DNA from: an uncultured Demequina sp.
GTDB lineage: Bacteria > Actinomycetota > Actinomycetes > Actinomycetales > Demequinaceae
Reading direction: 5' to 3'
DNA length: 8,002 nt
Assembly (NCBI GenBank): GCA_937925595.1
Contig: CALALQ010000339.1
Location: 1 to 8,002, forward strand
The notes under the pieces: model-generated
Databases searched by the model: none
What the model was told of the DNA's origin: nothing
Seen by the model: the letters and a program-made list of their open reading frames with translations, nothing else
Shown: positions 6,751 to 8,002 of the stretch, piece after piece
How positions within the stretch are numbered: the first letter of the stretch is position 1
Layout of the letters: every line of letters begins with the position of its first letter
Position numbers and translations under genes: made by a program

Positions 6751-6767
6751 CCCAAGTAGTTAGCTCG

Positions 6768-6792
6768 CCCGCGGGGAGAGAGAACCCGCGGG
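6768..6792 (-). terminator. Hairpin between the small acidic gene and dnaE
   Basis: Two copies of the self-complementary CCCGCGGG (6768-6775 and 6785-6792) enclose a 9-base purine/A-G loop, 12 bases past the stop at 6805. There is no U tract, so it may be a weak terminator, an mRNA-stabilising stem or a processing site in the dnaE leader. The stem ends 17 bases before the dnaE start codon, so it could also affect dnaE translation. Confidence 0.55.
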
Positions 6793-6804
6793 ACTGCGTT
6801 GGTC

Positions 6805-6817
6805 CTATGCGCGTGCC
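6805..6817 (-). promoter_or_regulatory. GGCACGCGCATAG motif overlapping a stop codon, before dnaE
   Basis: The minus strand reads GGCACGCGCATAGGACC. The TAG here is also the stop codon of the small acidic gene. The 12-base core is identical to the motif ahead of ssb (489-500). The position about 55 bases before dnaE would suit a promoter, although the -35 would then lie inside coding sequence. Because the bases also encode ARA-stop, coincidence is harder to exclude here than at the other sites. Confidence 0.35.
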
Positions 6818-7269
6818 TCGCCGGGCGAGACAGCGGTGTAGAGGACGCGGACATCGTGGTCGAGGTTCTGGGTCCAGTACCCGCCGTAGCTGTTCGTCCA
6901 GAACGACTCGGCCGGCTCACCGTCGGCAAGCCAGGACGGGGCGAACGTGTACGTCATCGGGCAGTCCCAGCCTTCGCCGGTCACCTGGATGACGGTGCCG
7001 TACTCGCGGATACTCTCGGGCTCCCCGGTAGCCAGCTCGGTGACGAGGTACACCTCGGGACGGGCGCCGAGGATGAACTCCTCGCTGAACACGGATCCTT
7101 CATCGTCGGGGCTGTTGAGCTCGGCTCCTGCCCACACGGCGTCGTGGACGGCACCGTCATCGTCGATGTGACCCGGAATGAGGGTCGCTACGGCACGGAG
7201 CGTTCCGTTGTCCCCGTCGGGGATGTCGAACGTGACGATGGACCCGGGGGTCGTGGGCAGCGCGTGCAT
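6805..7269 (-). CDS. Small acidic protein of unknown function
   Basis: A 154-residue protein that I do not recognise. It is rich in Asp and Glu, with Trp and Tyr concentrated toward the C-terminus (EGWDCPMTY, PSWLADGEP, FWTNSYGGYW), one Cys, no signal peptide and no membrane segment. Alternating hydrophobic strands (GSIVTFDIPDGD, RAVATLIPGHI, EVYLVTEL, GTVIQVTG) suggest a compact beta fold. I prefer ATG at 7269 because AGGAG sits 4 bases before it (7278-7274). The in-frame GTG at 7302 has no ribosome site and lies at the expected transcription start just below the GCGCATATAG box; using it would add 11 residues. It sits directly upstream of dnaE, separated by a hairpin. An acidic protein in this place could be a DNA mimic or a replication accessory, but nothing in the sequence shows that. 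Confidence 0.75.
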   Translation of the reverse strand: MHALPTTPGSIVTFDIPDGDNGTLRAVATLIPGHIDDDGAVHDAVWAGAELNSPDDEGSVFSEEFILGARPEVYLVTELATGEPESIREYGTVIQVTGEGWDCPMTYTFAPSWLADGEPAESFWTNSYGGYWTQNLDHDVRVLYTAVSPGEARA

Positions 7270-7273
7270 GAGG

Positions 7274-7278
7274 CTCCT
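7274..7278 (-). promoter_or_regulatory. Ribosome binding site AGGAG that decides the start at 7269
   Basis: The minus strand reads AGGAG, then CCTC, then ATG at 7269. This is the clearest Shine-Dalgarno match among the starts in this window, though the 4-base spacing is slightly short. It argues against the upstream GTG at 7302. Confidence 0.6.
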
Positions 7279-7305
7279 GACGGCGCGGGTGAAGGTGGTC
7301 ACCGT

Positions 7306-7341
7306 CTATATGCGCAGTCGCCCCCGGTTTCCCGGGTCACA
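7306..7341 (-). promoter_or_regulatory. Composite promoter-like element before the small acidic gene
   Basis: On the minus strand TGTGACCC (7341-7334) is followed after 15 bases by ACTGCGCAT (7318-7310), which runs into ATAG (CATATAG, a fair -10 box). The gap word includes CCCGG-GAAA-CCGGG, a small hairpin. It lies directly after the terminator of the Ig-like gene and about 40 bases before ATG 7269. The same pair of words at 14-base spacing precedes the exonuclease (1495-1465). The TGTGAC to CATATA gap is 23 bases, too long for a normal sigma-70 -35/-10 pair, so TGTGACCC may instead be a regulator site. Confidence 0.55.
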
Positions 7342-7344
7342 GCG

Positions 7345-7374
7345 AGAAGGCCCTCTCGCAACAGAGGGCCTTCT
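7345..7374 (-). terminator. Hairpin terminator after the Ig-like gene
   Basis: A perfect 12-bp stem (7345-7356 AGAAGGCCCTCT with 7363-7374) and a 6-base loop starts 3 bases after the stop at 7378. No long U tract follows (CGCTGTG), but the stability and placement fit an intrinsic terminator of a high-GC organism. Confidence 0.8.
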
Positions 7375-7377
7375 GCG

Positions 7378-8002
7378 TCATTTCACCTTGGCTGTGGCTT
7401 TCGACGTCTTGGTGAGGGTCGTGTACCCCGTGCGGGTGTAGGTCGCCTTCACCTTCAACGTCTTCCCCTTGTCAGCCTTCCGAAGGGTGAACGTGGTCTT
7501 CGTAGCGCCGGAGACCTTCTTCCCGCCGACGTACCACTGGACCTTCGAGGTCGCACCGCTCACCTTCGTGACGGTGGCGGTCAGCTTCTTCCCGACCTTC
7601 GCGGTGCCCTTGATCGTGGGCGCCGCGGCGGTCAGCGTCCCCTGGGCGACAGTCTTCGTCTTCGCCGACGTCTTCGACACGGTGGTGTACCCGGACTTCT
7701 TGCCGGTGACCTTGACGGTGATGGTCTTGCCCGCCTGCGCCCCGGTCAGCTTGAACGTCGCGTTCGCGGCCTTCGAGATGGCCTTGCCGTTCGCGTACCA
7801 CTGGTAGGTGAACGAGGTTCCCGCTGTCCACGCGCCGGGTGTCGCGGTCAGGGTCTTCCCGACCTTCACCGTCCCGGACACCGTCGGGGTCTTCGCCGTG
7901 AGGGTGCCCTTGACTACGGCCGCGGTGCTGCTGGATGTCTTCGACACGCTGGTGTAGCCGGACAGCTTCCCGGTGACCTTGACGGTGAGCTTCTTCCCCA
8001 CC
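7378..8002 (-). CDS. Ig-like repeat protein, C-terminal part (5' end beyond the window)
   Basis: The frame is open to the right edge, so 207 residues are only the C-terminal part; the first visible codon at 8001 is an internal Val. The sequence is Thr/Lys/Val-rich, has no Cys and consists of beta-sandwich modules of 86-89 residues. Each module carries an APTI/TPTV opening, VGK-x-LTAT, a QWY strand, GK, TF-L, A-x-GKT-x-x-VKVT, then GYTT-x-x-KTS. These are typical of actinobacterial secreted and surface Ig-like domains of the type found in adhesins and wall-associated enzymes, and of decoration domains on phage structural proteins. The catalytic or anchoring part, if any, is upstream of the window. 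There is no sorting signal or membrane anchor at the C-terminus, which ends TAKVK. A role in carbohydrate or cell-surface binding is inferred. Confidence 0.85.
   Translation of the reverse strand, partial: VGKKLTVKVTGKLSGYTSVSKTSSSTAAVVKGTLTAKTPTVSGTVKVGKTLTATPGAWTAGTSFTYQWYANGKAISKAANATFKLTGAQAGKTITVKVTGKKSGYTTVSKTSAKTKTVAQGTLTAAAPTIKGTAKVGKKLTATVTKVSGATSKVQWYVGGKKVSGATKTTFTLRKADKGKTLKVKATYTRTGYTTLTKTSKATAKVK
7381..7905 (-). repeat. Two tandem Ig-like modules in coding sequence
   Basis: Module A (7905-7639, 89 residues, starts TLTAKTPTVSG) and module B (7638-7381, 86 residues, starts TLTAAAPTIKG and ends at the stop) are clearly related, and a third, partial module occupies 8001-7906. The C-terminal halves of the partial module and module A are nearly the same (KLSGYTSVSKTS and KKSGYTTVSKTS). 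Module B has drifted further (YTRTGYTTLTKTS) and lacks the PGAW-type insertion. This fits tandem duplication with the terminal copy diverging. Confidence 0.8.

Noticed and set aside
2245..6759. A 1504-codon open frame on the plus strand, opposite dnaE
   Set aside because: It is codon-aligned with dnaE, so a plus-strand stop would need a TTA, CTA or TCA codon in dnaE. These are avoided in high-GC genes. The translation is low-complexity Asp/Val/Gly/Arg-rich and matches no family, while the minus frame is a clear polymerase.

Overview
The window is GC-rich DNA in which every recognisable gene lies on the minus strand. The content is a phage-style replication module: a single-stranded-DNA-binding protein (cut by the left edge), an oligoribonuclease-like DEDDh exonuclease, a KTSC-domain protein and a full DnaE-type DNA polymerase III alpha subunit. 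Upstream of these lie a small unrecognised acidic protein and the C-terminal end of an Ig-like-repeat protein (cut by the right edge). The actinobacterial-type SSB, the strong avoidance of A/T-ending codons and the Ig-like modules common in Micrococcales surface proteins point to a phage, prophage or phage-like element of an actinobacterium. No capsid, tail, integrase or lysis gene is visible, so a lytic phage cannot be separated from a prophage or plasmid here.

Layout in the direction of transcription (high to low coordinates): Ig-like protein 8002-7378 (partial), hairpin 7374-7345, promoter-like region 7340-7306, small acidic protein 7269-6805, hairpin 6792-6768, dnaE 6750-2593, terminator 2584-2551, a nested inverted-repeat control region 2534-2481, KTSC protein 2483-1554, terminator 1540-1511, promoter-like region 1494-1465, exonuclease 1408-527, a 136-bp leader holding a 17-18 bp repeated element, and ssb from 390 off the left edge.

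The genes can be tied together as nucleic-acid metabolism: DnaE copies DNA, SSB coats the single strands, and the Orn-like enzyme would recycle short oligonucleotides. The role of the KTSC protein is unknown. Phage replication genes usually overlap or abut in operons. Here they are instead separated by gaps of about 50-140 bp. Four of the five gaps carry a hairpin, and four gene boundaries carry a GCGCAT motif facing the genes. The two most worthwhile leads are this repeated boundary architecture and the mutually exclusive hairpins in front of the KTSC gene. DnaE itself carries two insertions near conserved motifs, one rich in cysteine, and lacks an obvious clamp-binding peptide.
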